Shown here: positions 1 to 9,167 of the stretch, in pieces
Position numbering within the stretch: the stretch's first letter is position 1
Layout of the letters: every line of letters begins with the position of its first letter
NCBI RefSeq assembly: GCF_036320655.1
Contig: NZ_CP143258.1
Coordinates: forward strand, 2,580,001 to 2,644,000
Source: Porphyromonas pogonae
Lineage (GTDB): Bacteria; Bacteroidota; Bacteroidia; Bacteroidales; Porphyromonadaceae
Direction: 5' to 3'
DNA length: 64,000 nucleotides
The notes under the pieces: model-generated
Told to the model about the DNA's origin: nothing
Database searches by the model: none
What the model saw: only the letters and a program-made list of their open reading frames with translations
Made by a program: the position numbers and the translations under genes

Positions 1-169
1 TACGTCCTCCCTGCGACACGATCTCTTCTATGCGATCATGTATCTCTTTGTCACCCTGTTTGCGGCTTCCGGAATAGAATGAGTCCGGTGTTACATTGAG
101 AATTCCCATTACAAGAGGGTCATTGAGGAGTAGTAGCCTTCCGTTAAGATTGAGTGTCTGAGGTTTCAT
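1..169 (-). CDS. folP: Dihydropteroate synthase, N-terminal part (cut by window edge)
   Basis: The reverse strand from the ATG at 169 reads a protein starting MKPQTLNLNGR and containing MGILNVTPDSFY, the pterin-binding signature at the start of dihydropteroate synthases. These enzymes join p-aminobenzoate to hydroxymethyl-dihydropterin diphosphate in folate synthesis. Only about 56 residues are inside the window. The folK gene supplying its pterin substrate lies at 5579-6073 in a different operon. The call rests on one strong motif, so the family is nearly certain. Confidence 0.93.
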   Translation of the reverse strand, partial: MKPQTLNLNGRLLLLNDPLVMGILNVTPDSFYSGSRKQGDKEIHDRIEEIVSQGGR

Positions 170-436
170 TCGTGTTTAAGTTTTGTCCAAAGTTAACCAA
201 TTCCGTGTAACATTATTATCACTCATCACCAAAAAAGTAAAGATCACTCTGATGCTACATTGCCCCGCATCGCAGAGTTATAGATGACAAGTAAATATTT
301 ATCCGTATCACAGGCCACTCTCAAGTGATCATTTGGGTCACTGTCATATGGCATGGCGTATAGTAGCCTGCGCACTAAAGAACTATGTTTTTACTAAATA
401 CACTACAGCCCACACGACACACGGAGGAGATGTCTG

Positions 437-455
437 TTTTGACAAATTGTCAAAA
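437..455. promoter_or_regulatory. Perfect 9-bp inverted repeat TTTTGACAA-A-TTGTCAAAA
   Basis: Two 9-bp arms are separated by one base. The right part (443-457, CAAATTGTCAAAATA) is identical to the conserved box of non-coding module A near 11873-11888. It could be an operator or a relic of that module. There is no gene within several hundred bases downstream, so the function is unknown. Confidence 0.45.
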
Positions 456-770
456 TAAGTAACCGGAGCAAGAGAGATAAGATTTGATATAATCAATTCA
501 TATTAAAGAAACTAAACAAATTAATAATCAATAAGAACACTCCAAAATCGGCCTTGTCTTAGTTACAACACTCGGCTTATTTGTACAGAGTTCAAATAAG
601 GGAGCAAGTTTGATGGACGAGAATCACAAGAAAAGCACACCTTAATAAATAACACATCTGCAAAATGTACGATAAATAAATATTCAAATAATATAGGCGG
701 CTTATAGCTTATATTTTTAGAGAGGCAGAAGCAAATTGTAAATTGTATATGAGGATGACAATCCGATCCT

Positions 771-890
771 AATAGGTCTATCGACTTGATACGATAGGTA
801 AGCCGACTATATAGGATAAGTCGATCGTCCGTATACGATAAATCAATTGACCGTGTAGGATAGGTCAGCCGACCGTGTATGATAAGTCGG
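771..890. repeat. 22-bp tandem repeat array 1, about 5.5 units
   Basis: Units start at 771, 793, 815, 837, 859 and 881 (the last partial). The rough consensus is GATAnGTCnnnnGACCGTGTAn. Units are diverged, but the period is exactly 22 bp and each carries a small central dyad, for example TCAATTGA in the fourth and GGTC-AGCC-GACC in the fifth. The sequence is unrelated to the CTAGTTAG-type arrays at 11978 and 50964, yet the period is the same. Confidence 0.85.
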
Positions 891-1294
891 AGCACTTATC
901 GGACAGGGATATTGGGCCATTATGTATTCTTTGAGGAAATATAAGTGTGGAATAGCTGCCAGAGCTATGGAAAAAGCTCAGAAGAGGGCTCATGAGATAC
1001 AAGAGTTACCTGTGCTATGTGCGTAATAGGCAGTAGCAGACTGTAGATCGTAGCGATAACATATTAGACGGATTTGTTCTCATATTCAAAATAGGGATAA
1101 TGGGTGCAGCTCTTGTTATTTACAAAGATACAACATCGTTTACCCTTTTGTCAAGCCCCCGAAAAAGAGCGTTCAGCTCATCAGTAGGTAAAAATCGGAT
1201 AAGGCTTGAAAAAGTGACAAAATGATAGTCATAACCTCCTTTTTGCCGCAAAGAATAAACATTGAAAGAATATAGTACGGACAAAGCCTATGAT

Positions 1295-1481
1295 GAGACC
1301 GTTGCATAGCAGGCAAATCGCTTCGTTGCTTGCGAGATTCGCCCTTGGTCATTTACCGGAAGTAAACTCCCTGTGCACTCACTCTTAGCGCCTTGCACTT
1401 TACCCTCTCTGCCCGGTCAAAGTGTCTTTTGTCGGCTTTGCCTCCAAAATCCACGAGACTGTTGACTTTTGCAACAGTCTC
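1295..1481 (-). mobile_element. MITE copy 1 (187 bp), target duplication ATGAT
   Basis: This is one of eight near-identical 187-bp elements. Ends are GAGACTGTTGCA and the complement of GAGACCGTTGCA, imperfect 12-bp terminal inverted repeats. ATGAT at 1290-1294 is repeated at 1482-1486, a 5-bp target duplication. A 10-bp-stem hairpin lies at the GAGACTGTTG end. It has no transposase. The insertion is in minus orientation downstream of the ppdK terminator. Confidence 0.93.
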
Positions 1482-1710
1482 ATGATAGTAGAGAAGATTC
1501 CTATCGCAAGTATGACCCATAACACAATACCCCAAACGCTATTCATACTGAAAGCATCCAACTACCACAACACACCGGCTACAAGATTCCATAAAAAGAG
1601 TTTCTTCACCTTGGTATTGATCGTCGGTTTTACTACAACCATCGGTTTGATCATATATTATTGGGGGTATGAGGGTGTGGCCGATAGTTTTCCCAAACTT
1701 ATCGCAGATG

Positions 1711-1752
1711 AAAAAAGGAGCCCTTACCGGCTACCACAGTCGATAAGGGCTG
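1711..1752 (-). terminator. Rho-independent terminator of ppdK
   Basis: The perfect 8-bp stem AGCCCTTA/TAAGGGCT is followed on the minus strand by a run of T (plus-strand A run at 1711-1716). It lies 27 bp beyond the ppdK stop codon. Confidence 0.85.
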
Positions 1753-1778
1753 ATACAAAAAACTAAAAAAATTATTAC

Positions 1779-4505
1779 TTATTTTTCTTCTTCCAGTACA
1801 GCTTGTGCCGCTGCCAAGCGTGCTATGGGTACACGGAAAGGAGAACATGATACGTAGTTGAGACCTATACGATGGCAGAATTTTACTGATGAAGGCTCAC
1901 CACCGTGCTCACCACAGATACCGCACTTGAGATCAGGGCGTGTACTGCGTCCTGCATCCGTAGCCATTCTTACCAACTTGCCCACTCCATTCTGATCCAA
2001 TACTTGGAAAGGATCCACTTTGAGTATCTTCTTATCAAGATAAACAGGCAGGAATGATGCTATGTCATCACGTGAGTAACCGAACGTCATTTGAGTAAGG
2101 TCATTGGTACCAAATGAGAAGAACTCTGCTGATGATGCAATACGATCAGCCGTAAGAGCAGCACGTGGTATCTCTATCATTGTACCCACCTTGAAGTCTA
2201 CAGAAGCACCTCTCTCTTTGAATAGCTTTTCGGCCGTTTCTCGTATTACCGTCTCCTGAGCCTGGAACTCATATAGGATACCGGTGAGGGGTACCATGAT
2301 CTCGGGCAAGCACTTTACGCCCTCGGCCTGAAGCTCCAAACATGCGCCGAGGATGGCACGTGTTTGCATCTCAGTAATCTCCGGGTAAGTATTACCCAAG
2401 CGACAACCTCTATGCCCCAGCATCGGATTGTGCTCGCACAAACTCTCGACACGCTGGCGTATGGTGTGTACGGATACACCCATGGCTTGAGCCATTTCCT
2501 CTTGTCCCTTCTCATCATGGGGTACAAACTCATGCAAAGGAGGATCCAATAGACGCACTGTCACAGGATATCCATCCATAGCACGGAAGATACCTTTGAA
2601 GTCTTTCTCTTGGAAAGGCAGTATTTTATCCAGTGCTTTCACGCGCCCTTCGGCATTTTCCGATAAGATCATCTCACGCATGGCTCTGATCTTCTCGCCT
2701 TCGAAAAACATGTGCTCGGTACGGCAAAGACCTATACCTACAGCTCCAAATCCGCGAGCGATGGCAGCATCGTGAGGTGTATCGGCATTGGTTCTCACTT
2801 TTAGCTTGGCATACTTGTCGGTAAGCTCCATGAGCTCTCTGAAATCATTGTCCATCTCAGCGGCACGGGTCTCCACCGAGCCCTCATATACCTTACCGGT
2901 AGAGCCGTCGATAGAGATAAAATCACCTTCGTGCAGTAATTTACCATCGATCTCTACGGTACGTTTTTTATAATCGATCAGTAACGATCCTGCACCGGAT
3001 ACACAGCACTTACCCATACCACGGGCTACTACTGCTGCATGTGAGGTCATACCTCCGCGAGCGGTAAGGATACCCTCGGCAGCAGACATACCGGCAAGAT
3101 CCTCAGGTGATGTCTCAATACGCACAAGTACTACATTTTTACCTCCTGCATGCTGCTCTGCTGCATCGTCGGAGAAAAAGACAATCTGCCCTGATGCTGC
3201 ACCGGGAGAAGCCGGTAGCCCCTTGGTAAGAAGATGTGCGGAAAGAAGAGATGTGTGATCGAATACAGGGTGCAATAGTTCGTCCAGTTTGTTGGGATCA
3301 ATACGCTTGAGAGCTTCCTTCTCGGTGATAAGCCCCTCACGCATGAGGTCCATGGCAATCTTGACCATAGCCTTACCGGTGCGCTTACCATTGCGAGTCT
3401 GGAGGAACCACAACTTACCTTCCTGCACCGTATATTCCATGTCTTGCATGTCCCTGTAGTGCATCTCTAAGTTGTGTTGTATTTCATCGAGTTGTTTGTA
3501 GATCTCCGGCATAGCCTCCTCCATTGAGGGATATTTATCAGCTCTTTCAGCTTCAGAGATACCCGCTCTTTCTGCCCAGCGTTGCGACCCGATCTTGGTG
3601 ATTTGCTGTGGCGTGCGTATACCGGCTACCACGTCTTCGCCTTGAGCATTGATGAGATATTCACCGTTGAAAAGCTTTTCGCCATTGGCAGCATCACGAG
3701 AGAAGCATACTCCGGTAGCGGAGTTCTCACCCATATTGCCAAATACCATAGCCTGCACATTCACCGCAGTACCCCACTCTGCCGGGATACCCTCCATACG
3801 TCTGTAGAGGATGGCGCGCTCATTCATCCAAGAATTGAAAACCGCCATGATAGCTCCCCAGAGTTGCTCTTCGGGAGAAGTGGGGAAGTCTTGACCCGTT
3901 TCTTCTTTTACGGCAGCTTTGAAGCGTTTTACCAAATCTTTCAGGTGGGCTACGCTCAACTCGCTATCCAAATGAACACCGGCTTCATGCTTTACGTCTT
4001 CAATAATCTTCTCGAAAGGATCGATGTCTTCTTTACTTGTAGGCTTGAGTCCCAGCACCACATCGCCGTACATCTGTACGAAGCGACGGTAGGAATCCCA
4101 TGCAAAACGCTCATTGCCCGTTTTTCTGATTATGCCCTCAAGAACTTCATCATTGAGTCCCAGATTAAGAATAGTGTCCATCATACCCGGCATAGATGCA
4201 CGAGCTCCTGAACGCACTGAAACCAGAAGGGGATTTTCGGGGTCACCGAATTTGGAGTTCATCAAAATCTCAACATGTTTTAGTGCTTGCTCCACTTCGG
4301 GGCGCAATAACTCTACAACCTGATCCTTGCCTATCCGGAAGTATTCGTTACACACGTCGGTGGTAATAGTGAATCCCGGAGGTACGGGTACCCCTATTAG
4401 ATTCATTTCCGCAAGATTTGCTCCTTTTCCTCCCAGTAGGTTGCGAAGATCAGCTTTGCCTTCGGCTTTTCCATTGCCGAAAGTGTAAACTCGTTTTGTT
4501 TCCAT
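1779..4505 (-). CDS. ppdK: Pyruvate, phosphate dikinase
   Basis: The 908-residue protein interconverts pyruvate, ATP and Pi with phosphoenolpyruvate, AMP and PPi in the cytosol, a usual C3 node in anaerobic Bacteroidota. The N-terminal ATP-grasp domain begins with GGKGANLAEM. The central swivelling domain carries the phospho-accepting histidine in GGMTSHAAVVARGMGKCC. The C-terminal PEP/pyruvate TIM barrel ends with the GICGEHGGEPSS signature. Length fits the family (about 880-910). The start METKRVYTFGNG at 4505 is preferred over an upstream ATG at 4544, whose extra 13 residues are not family-like. It is transcribed alone, with its own terminator at 1711-1752. Confidence 0.97.
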   Translation of the reverse strand: METKRVYTFGNGKAEGKADLRNLLGGKGANLAEMNLIGVPVPPGFTITTDVCNEYFRIGKDQVVELLRPEVEQALKHVEILMNSKFGDPENPLLVSVRSGARASMPGMMDTILNLGLNDEVLEGIIRKTGNERFAWDSYRRFVQMYGDVVLGLKPTSKEDIDPFEKIIEDVKHEAGVHLDSELSVAHLKDLVKRFKAAVKEETGQDFPTSPEEQLWGAIMAVFNSWMNERAILYRRMEGIPAEWGTAVNVQAMVFGNMGENSATGVCFSRDAANGEKLFNGEYLINAQGEDVVAGIRTPQQITKIGSQRWAERAGISEAERADKYPSMEEAMPEIYKQLDEIQHNLEMHYRDMQDMEYTVQEGKLWFLQTRNGKRTGKAMVKIAMDLMREGLITEKEALKRIDPNKLDELLHPVFDHTSLLSAHLLTKGLPASPGAASGQIVFFSDDAAEQHAGGKNVVLVRIETSPEDLAGMSAAEGILTARGGMTSHAAVVARGMGKCCVSGAGSLLIDYKKRTVEIDGKLLHEGDFISIDGSTGKVYEGSVETRAAEMDNDFRELMELTDKYAKLKVRTNADTPHDAAIARGFGAVGIGLCRTEHMFFEGEKIRAMREMILSENAEGRVKALDKILPFQEKDFKGIFRAMDGYPVTVRLLDPPLHEFVPHDEKGQEEMAQAMGVSVHTIRQRVESLCEHNPMLGHRGCRLGNTYPEITEMQTRAILGACLELQAEGVKCLPEIMVPLTGILYEFQAQETVIRETAEKLFKERGASVDFKVGTMIEIPRAALTADRIASSAEFFSFGTNDLTQMTFGYSRDDIASFLPVYLDKKILKVDPFQVLDQNGVGKLVRMATDAGRSTRPDLKCGICGEHGGEPSSVKFCHRIGLNYVSCSPFRVPIARLAAAQAVLEEEK

Positions 4506-4815
4506 GTCGATGTTTTTTCTATGAGTATTATGTAAAAAAATCAAACTTAATATCTCTTAAATGTGCTTTAAAATACGTTTTGTCTTAAAAATGTATCCTT
4601 TGTGGTTTTCGATTTTAAAAAATACTTGGTAAATATACGAATAAAAGTAAAATTGCAATCATGACTTTGCGATTTAAGTCTGTTTTGTAGTATAAAAAAA
4701 CATAAATCCGCCTCAAAAGCATCCATTAGGCTACTTTTGAGGCGGTATAAGTTTAGTAATGGTGTTGTTAGCTCTTAGTTTCTACCAATATAGAACGCGG
4801 TCAGTACACAAATTA

Positions 4816-5487
4816 TCAATCCACAATGTGCATTTCATACAGATCTTGCTCGGCGGGCACATCTGATTCTCCGGAGATAGTCCTATAGAGCATAATACTG
4901 TAGATATAAATAAGAGGTAATGTGAATATAGTACCGATCCCTAAGCAGATTAGCCCCAGCAATGTCAAGCCAAGAGAAATAATGTAGTAGAGCAGCACTT
5001 CCCAGAAGTTGTTCTTGGTAATTTCCCAACTGCGGGCAAAAGCCTCTGAGAAGCCTTCTTTCCTGTCAATATATGCCGTAACGGAAAAAGTGAGTCGGAT
5101 CATAATCCAAATACCGGGAATGATAAGAAATATAAACCCAACAAAAAGCATGAGAGCATAAAGCACGGAAATTACAAATACGGGAATCCACAACTTAGGC
5201 ATCCAGAAGTTGCGCTTGATCTCATTATTGGTAAGTTTATGCCCCCTTGTAATTTGCAAAGCTGTACGTATTATACCGATTTGGAAGATGAGGGCAATAA
5301 TAACCATAAGGATATTTGACATAAACACGACCGAATAGCTGCCAATCTGCTGGGCATTTTCCACAGAAAAATAATTGACCACATAGATGATAAAATAGAT
5401 CAATGTGAATACAATGAGTATCTTATTCTCCATGAGTAGCCGCCAAGACCTTTTGATGGCGTCCGAGTGATTAAAAGAATAATGCAT
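4816..5487 (-). CDS. Multi-pass inner-membrane protein, function unknown
   Basis: The 223-residue protein has about six hydrophobic segments, near residues 22-40, 50-72, 95-130, 160-185 and 185-205. A soluble N-terminus MHYSFNHSDAIKRSWRLL and a mid-protein segment AFARSWEITKNNFWEVLLYY form an internal repeat-like pair (A-x-x-x-SW). That pattern is seen in small Bacteroidota membrane proteins of the DUF975/glycerophosphodiesterase-membrane-domain type. I cannot assign an activity. It sits between ppdK and folK, 91 bp from folK. Confidence 0.75.
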   Translation of the reverse strand: MHYSFNHSDAIKRSWRLLMENKILIVFTLIYFIIYVVNYFSVENAQQIGSYSVVFMSNILMVIIALIFQIGIIRTALQITRGHKLTNNEIKRNFWMPKLWIPVFVISVLYALMLFVGFIFLIIPGIWIMIRLTFSVTAYIDRKEGFSEAFARSWEITKNNFWEVLLYYIISLGLTLLGLICLGIGTIFTLPLIYIYSIMLYRTISGESDVPAEQDLYEMHIVD

Positions 5488-5578
5488 AGTTCCAGTTTGC
5501 TATTAATAGTTAATAATTGTGTCCTCGTATGATGATATTACTTAATGAAGAAGCAAGCACCCATGAAAATGGGAAGCA

Positions 5579-6073
5579 TTACAACTTCATATCCCTAAAG
5601 ATATTAATTATTTGCTTTCCACAAATAGGATGAATAAAATCAGGAGCAATCTGAGCCAATGGCTTCATCACAAACTCTCGACTGCACATCAATGGATGGG
5701 GGATGATGAGACGGGGAGTATTGATAATCTCACCACCAAAAAGCAGGATGTCAATATCAATGGGTCTGTCACTGTAACCGCTATCGGAAGTAGATTTAAC
5801 GTTGCGTCCAAGCTCTCGCTCAATTCCTTCAGTGATGTCGAGTGTTTGGAATGGAGACAATGATGTTTGCACCTTCACTGCAGCATTGAGGTATTTATTG
5901 TCAGAGTCATATCCCCATGAAGCAGTCTCTATAAAATGAGAGAGAGCAAGGATATCTCCCACTCTCTCTCCAATAAGTTTGACAGCCGATCTGAGAAACA
6001 TTTCCCTATGCCCCTCGTTGCTTCCTAATCCCAAGCAGACTACGTTATAAGAAGTATCGGGCAATTTCATCAA
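5579..6073 (-). CDS. folK: 2-amino-4-hydroxy-6-hydroxymethyldihydropteridine pyrophosphokinase
   Basis: HPPK transfers pyrophosphate from ATP to hydroxymethyl-dihydropterin, the step before FolP. The 164-residue protein has the N-terminal LGLGSNEGHREMFL motif, the pterin-loop region and the C-terminal signature SDRPIDIDILLFGG (RxxDIDil) followed by IPHPLMCSREFV. Two adjacent Met codons (6073, 6070) are possible starts. It is the last gene of the minus-strand run ftsX-DUF3098-uppP-truB-queA-folK, 28 bp after queA. Confidence 0.96.
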   Translation of the reverse strand: MMKLPDTSYNVVCLGLGSNEGHREMFLRSAVKLIGERVGDILALSHFIETASWGYDSDNKYLNAAVKVQTSLSPFQTLDITEGIERELGRNVKSTSDSGYSDRPIDIDILLFGGEIINTPRLIIPHPLMCSREFVMKPLAQIAPDFIHPICGKQIINIFRDMKL

Positions 6074-6101
6074 TCAAGACTGTTATTTATAAATGTATCT
6101 A

Positions 6102-7151
6102 TCAAATAATAAGCATTGCATCACCATATCCGCCGAAGCGATACTTGTCTTTTACGGCTACTTCATATGCTTTCATGACGTTGTCATAGCCTCCGAAAGC
6201 AGCAGTCATCATAAGTAAAGTAGAGTACGGCATATGAAAGTTTGTTATCAGCGATGTAGGGAGGTTGAAGTCATAAGGGGGGAAAATAAAACGATTGGTC
6301 CAACCTTCATATTCTTTCAAATGACCATCTGTACTTGCTGCCGTTTCCATAGCTCTCAAGGTGGAAGTACCCACGACACAGACTTGTTTGCCTAAGTCAT
6401 GTGAACGATTTACAATATCACAAGCGTCTTTGGGAACAACCATTTGCTCACTATCCATCTTATGCTTGGTAAGGTCTTCTACATCGATCTCACGATAGTT
6501 GCCCAATCCGTTGTGTACTGTGAGAAAAGCCATGCGACAATCCTTGATCTCCATGCGTTTGAGTAGTTCACGGCTAAAGTGCAAATTGGCGGCAGGAGCC
6601 ACTACAGCACCCTCCACCTCAGCAAAAAGACTTTGGTAGCGCTCTGCGTCGTCAGCATTTACCGCACGATCCATATACTTGGGTATAGGCGTTTCTCCCA
6701 GGTCAAAGAGTTGCTTCTTGAACTCTTCATGAGATCCGTCGTAGAGGAAGCGCACTGTGCGCCCACGTGAGGTGGTATTGTCTATTACCTCGGCCACCAT
6801 GCTATCGTCCTTGCCAAAGTAAAGTTTATTGCCGATACGTATCTTACGTGCAGGGTCGACCAAAACATCCCAAAGTTTGAGTTGACTATTGAGTTCTCTA
6901 AGCAGGAAAACCTCAATTTGCGCTCCCGTCTTCTCCTTATTACCATAGAGACGTGCGGGGAAGACCTTGGTATTATTGAAAACAAAAACATCGTCTTTAT
7001 CGAAGTAATCCAATATATCTTTGAATATACGATGCTCAATATCACCAGTCTCTTTATGAAGAACTAATAATTTCGATTCATCCCTGAAGTGTGTAGGCTT
7101 CTTGGCGATTAAATTATCAGGAAGGTCAAATTTGAATTGTGAAAGCTTCAT
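6102..7151 (-). CDS. queA: S-adenosylmethionine:tRNA ribosyltransferase-isomerase
   Basis: QueA moves the ribose of SAM onto 7-aminomethyl-7-deazaguanine in tRNA to make epoxyqueuosine. The 349-residue protein has the family start [17 protein letters not shown], the internal [13 protein letters not shown], the [14 protein letters not shown] segment and [18 protein letters not shown], ending [10 protein letters not shown]. Length is normal. It lies 16 bp downstream of truB, placing two tRNA-modification genes side by side. Confidence 0.97.
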   Translation of the reverse strand: MKLSQFKFDLPDNLIAKKPTHFRDESKLLVLHKETGDIEHRIFKDILDYFDKDDVFVFNNTKVFPARLYGNKEKTGAQIEVFLLRELNSQLKLWDVLVDPARKIRIGNKLYFGKDDSMVAEVIDNTTSRGRTVRFLYDGSHEEFKKQLFDLGETPIPKYMDRAVNADDAERYQSLFAEVEGAVVAPAANLHFSRELLKRMEIKDCRMAFLTVHNGLGNYREIDVEDLTKHKMDSEQMVVPKDACDIVNRSHDLGKQVCVVGTSTLRAMETAASTDGHLKEYEGWTNRFIFPPYDFNLPTSLITNFHMPYSTLLMMTAAFGGYDNVMKAYEVAVKDKYRFGGYGDAMLII

Positions 7152-7167
7152 GTCTATATATTTTTAT

Positions 7168-7917
7168 TTATTTATCCGTTTGAGAAGTGATCGAGATGTC
7201 ATCAAGAGGAACATAATTGGCCAGAAAAAGCTCTATATCTTCTACTTTGATGCAATTGTCGATAAGAGCATCCCCCACTCGGGTACGACGCAGAGAAGCC
7301 AGGTGTCCGCCGGAACCCAGCGCTTCGCCGATATCACGAGCCAGAGCCCTGATGTAAGTGCCCTTGCTGCATACTACACGAATAGTAATCTCCGGCAGAG
7401 CGAAATCCAATAACTCTATATCATCTATAACAAGTTCGCGTGACTTGAGTTTAACTTCCTTGCCGGCTCGTGCCAAATCATAAGCCCTGTGACCGTTGAC
7501 CTTACATGCACTGTATGCAGGTGGGACCTGCTCGATGCGACCGATAAATTTTTTGGTAAGGATCTGGATCACTTGTTCACGAGTAATATGTTCATAAGGG
7601 TATATAGCATCGGGCTCACTCTCCAGATCGAAAGTAGGAGTTGTGGCTCCAAGCCTTATTACCGCAATGTATTCTTTCGTCCCGGTCTGTAACTCATCAA
7701 TGCGCTTTGTACACTTACCTGTACATAGTATCATCACACCCGTAGCCAACGGGTCCAATGTACCGGCATGCCCCACTTTGAGCTTCTTCACTCCAAGATG
7801 TCGGGATGCCTGATAACGAAATTTATTGACCAAATCAAATGAACTCCAGGTGAGTGGCTTATCAAAATAAAGGATTGCCCCTTCTTTGAGATTTATTGGC
7901 TCTTTGATATCCTTCAT
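7168..7917 (-). CDS. truB: tRNA pseudouridine-55 synthase
   Basis: TruB isomerises U55 in the T-loop of tRNAs. The 249-residue protein carries the catalytic motif GHAGTLDPLATGVMIL with the active-site aspartate, the RLGATTPTFDLE segment and the CSKGTYIRALARDIGEALG motif. It begins 4 bp after the uppP stop codon, so translation of the two is probably coupled. The start MKDIKEPINLKEG suits family alignments. Confidence 0.97.
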   Translation of the reverse strand: MKDIKEPINLKEGAILYFDKPLTWSSFDLVNKFRYQASRHLGVKKLKVGHAGTLDPLATGVMILCTGKCTKRIDELQTGTKEYIAVIRLGATTPTFDLESEPDAIYPYEHITREQVIQILTKKFIGRIEQVPPAYSACKVNGHRAYDLARAGKEVKLKSRELVIDDIELLDFALPEITIRVVCSKGTYIRALARDIGEALGSGGHLASLRRTRVGDALIDNCIKVEDIELFLANYVPLDDISITSQTDK

Positions 7918-7921
7918 CTTA

Positions 7922-8764
7922 TCAATGTGTTAAAGGCACCCCGGCCAGTAGCATGATCATAAAGATCACGGATACAATGATACGATAGTAACCAAAGACC
8001 TTAAAGCCCTTGCGCGTAACATAATCGATAAAAAAGCGTATAGCAAGCATGGCTACAATGAAAGCCACCACATTGCCAATGATGAGCGTGGTCATATTCT
8101 CTCTGAAAATCTCTATGCCAAACTCTTTATATAATTTGTAACCTTTGAGTAGTGTGGCTCCGAACATAGTAGGTATAGCCAGGAAAAAGGAGAACTCAGC
8201 TGCTTGTTTCCTCGAAAGCTTTTGTTGCATACCTCCCATGATAGTTGCCATGGACCGTGATACCCCGGGGATCATGGCTATACACTGAAAAATACCCACT
8301 ACAAAAGCATTCTTATAAGTTACCGAGGGTTTGTCCGATGCTTTGAAATATCGATCAAGAGCTATCATCACAATACCACCAAGAAACAACATGATCACTA
8401 CAACCCAGATATTACCCAAAAGCATGTCTATATATTTCTCCAACATCAGACCTGCAATTGCGGCAGGGATGCAGCCAACTATAATAAGGGCATAAAGACG
8501 CCAACCTGTCAAACTTTTATCCCGTGTACCATCACCTGTGGAGACTGCTTTAGAGCTATCGAAAGTAAAAAACCTCCTCCAATAAAGCACCACAACTGAC
8601 AAAATGGCTCCGAACTGTATCATTACAGTGAAAGCTCTGAGATAAGGGGTATTTTCCATCTGCAAAATACCTTCTGAAAGGATAAGATGTCCTGTACTTG
8701 ATACCGGGAGAAACTCAGTAAGTCCCTCGACAATAGCCAATATAATACTTTGAATAACTGTCAT
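7922..8764 (-). CDS. uppP: Undecaprenyl-diphosphatase (BacA type)
   Basis: This integral membrane phosphatase regenerates undecaprenyl phosphate, the lipid carrier for peptidoglycan and surface polysaccharides. The 280 residues hold both signature loops, GLTEFLPVSSTGHLIL near residue 15 and PGVSRSMATIMGGM near residue 165, with about eight transmembrane helices. The start MTVIQSIILAIVEG at 8764 is chosen. The longer frame to 8815 adds 17 residues not typical of the family. Confidence 0.96.
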   Translation of the reverse strand: MTVIQSIILAIVEGLTEFLPVSSTGHLILSEGILQMENTPYLRAFTVMIQFGAILSVVVLYWRRFFTFDSSKAVSTGDGTRDKSLTGWRLYALIIVGCIPAAIAGLMLEKYIDMLLGNIWVVVIMLFLGGIVMIALDRYFKASDKPSVTYKNAFVVGIFQCIAMIPGVSRSMATIMGGMQQKLSRKQAAEFSFFLAIPTMFGATLLKGYKLYKEFGIEIFRENMTTLIIGNVVAFIVAMLAIRFFIDYVTRKGFKVFGYYRIIVSVIFMIMLLAGVPLTH

Positions 8765-8852
8765 ACGATAAGAAAATGATAAGCACGGAACTACCTCGCC
8801 GACATACAAAGTCACGATCTATGGCTCCGAACGTTTTTTTGTAATAAACTAT

Positions 8853-9071
8853 TTATTTGTTACGACCCGGTTTGGTCAGAATAGCATAAATCATCAGCAC
8901 AAAGCCTATCATACAGATGATAGGTGCCAATACAATACGTCTTGAACTGAAGATATCAGGATTAAAAGATACTCCATCGGCAGATCCACCACCGGACATC
9001 AGGACAAATCCAATCAAAATAATGAGCACAGAAGCACCCATCAAGATATAATTCTTTTTACCGTACAACAT
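8853..9071 (-). CDS. Small two-helix membrane protein, DUF3098 family
   Basis: The 72-residue protein has two transmembrane segments (about 8-26 and 46-66) joined by a loop with SFNPDIFSSRRIVLAPI, typical of DUF3098 proteins of Bacteroidota. The molecular function is unknown. The family is found between ftsX and uppP in many members of the phylum, as here, so a role near division or the cell wall is a context inference. Confidence 0.88.
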   Translation of the reverse strand: MLYGKKNYILMGASVLIILIGFVLMSGGGSADGVSFNPDIFSSRRIVLAPIICMIGFVLMIYAILTKPGRNK

Positions 9072-9167
9072 ATTTGAGTACTATTAAATAATTTCCCATG
9101 CGAGCTTCGCCGGGTTTTCATTCTGTTTATCAATAAAAAAGTGCTGCCCGAGCATACACGGTAATAG

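Larger units (their letters stand above)
170..1294. other. Gene-poor intergenic stretch between folP and the first MITE
   Basis: No convincing gene is seen. The stretch holds an inverted repeat at 437-455, a hairpin with 8-bp arms CTTATTTG/CAAATAAG near 577-601, and the 22-bp tandem array at 771-890. A reverse-strand reading frame across 563-895 is a by-product of the tandem repeat. A 34-codon plus-strand frame at 922-1026 has no supporting signal. Confidence 0.6.

Noticed and set aside
771-890. 22-bp array considered as a CRISPR
   Set aside because: Units are contiguous with no spacers and are too short. No cas gene is in the window.
563-895. 110-codon reverse frame
   Set aside because: Its repeated YTDD/DLL pattern is the translation of the 22-bp tandem array. 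No domain or promoter supports it.
922-1026. 34-codon plus-strand frame MYSLRKYKCGIAARAMEKAQKRA...
   Set aside because: Composition is helical and basic, but it has no promoter, ribosome site or known relative. Too short to support.
1422-1766. 114-codon plus-strand frame downstream of folP with one hydrophobic segment
   Set aside because: It starts inside MITE copy 1 and ends over the ppdK terminator. Without the MITE it would begin in the target duplication with no ribosome site.
3582-4211. 209-codon plus-strand frame opposite ppdK
   Set aside because: Antisense shadow of a strongly conserved enzyme gene, with no independent coding evidence.
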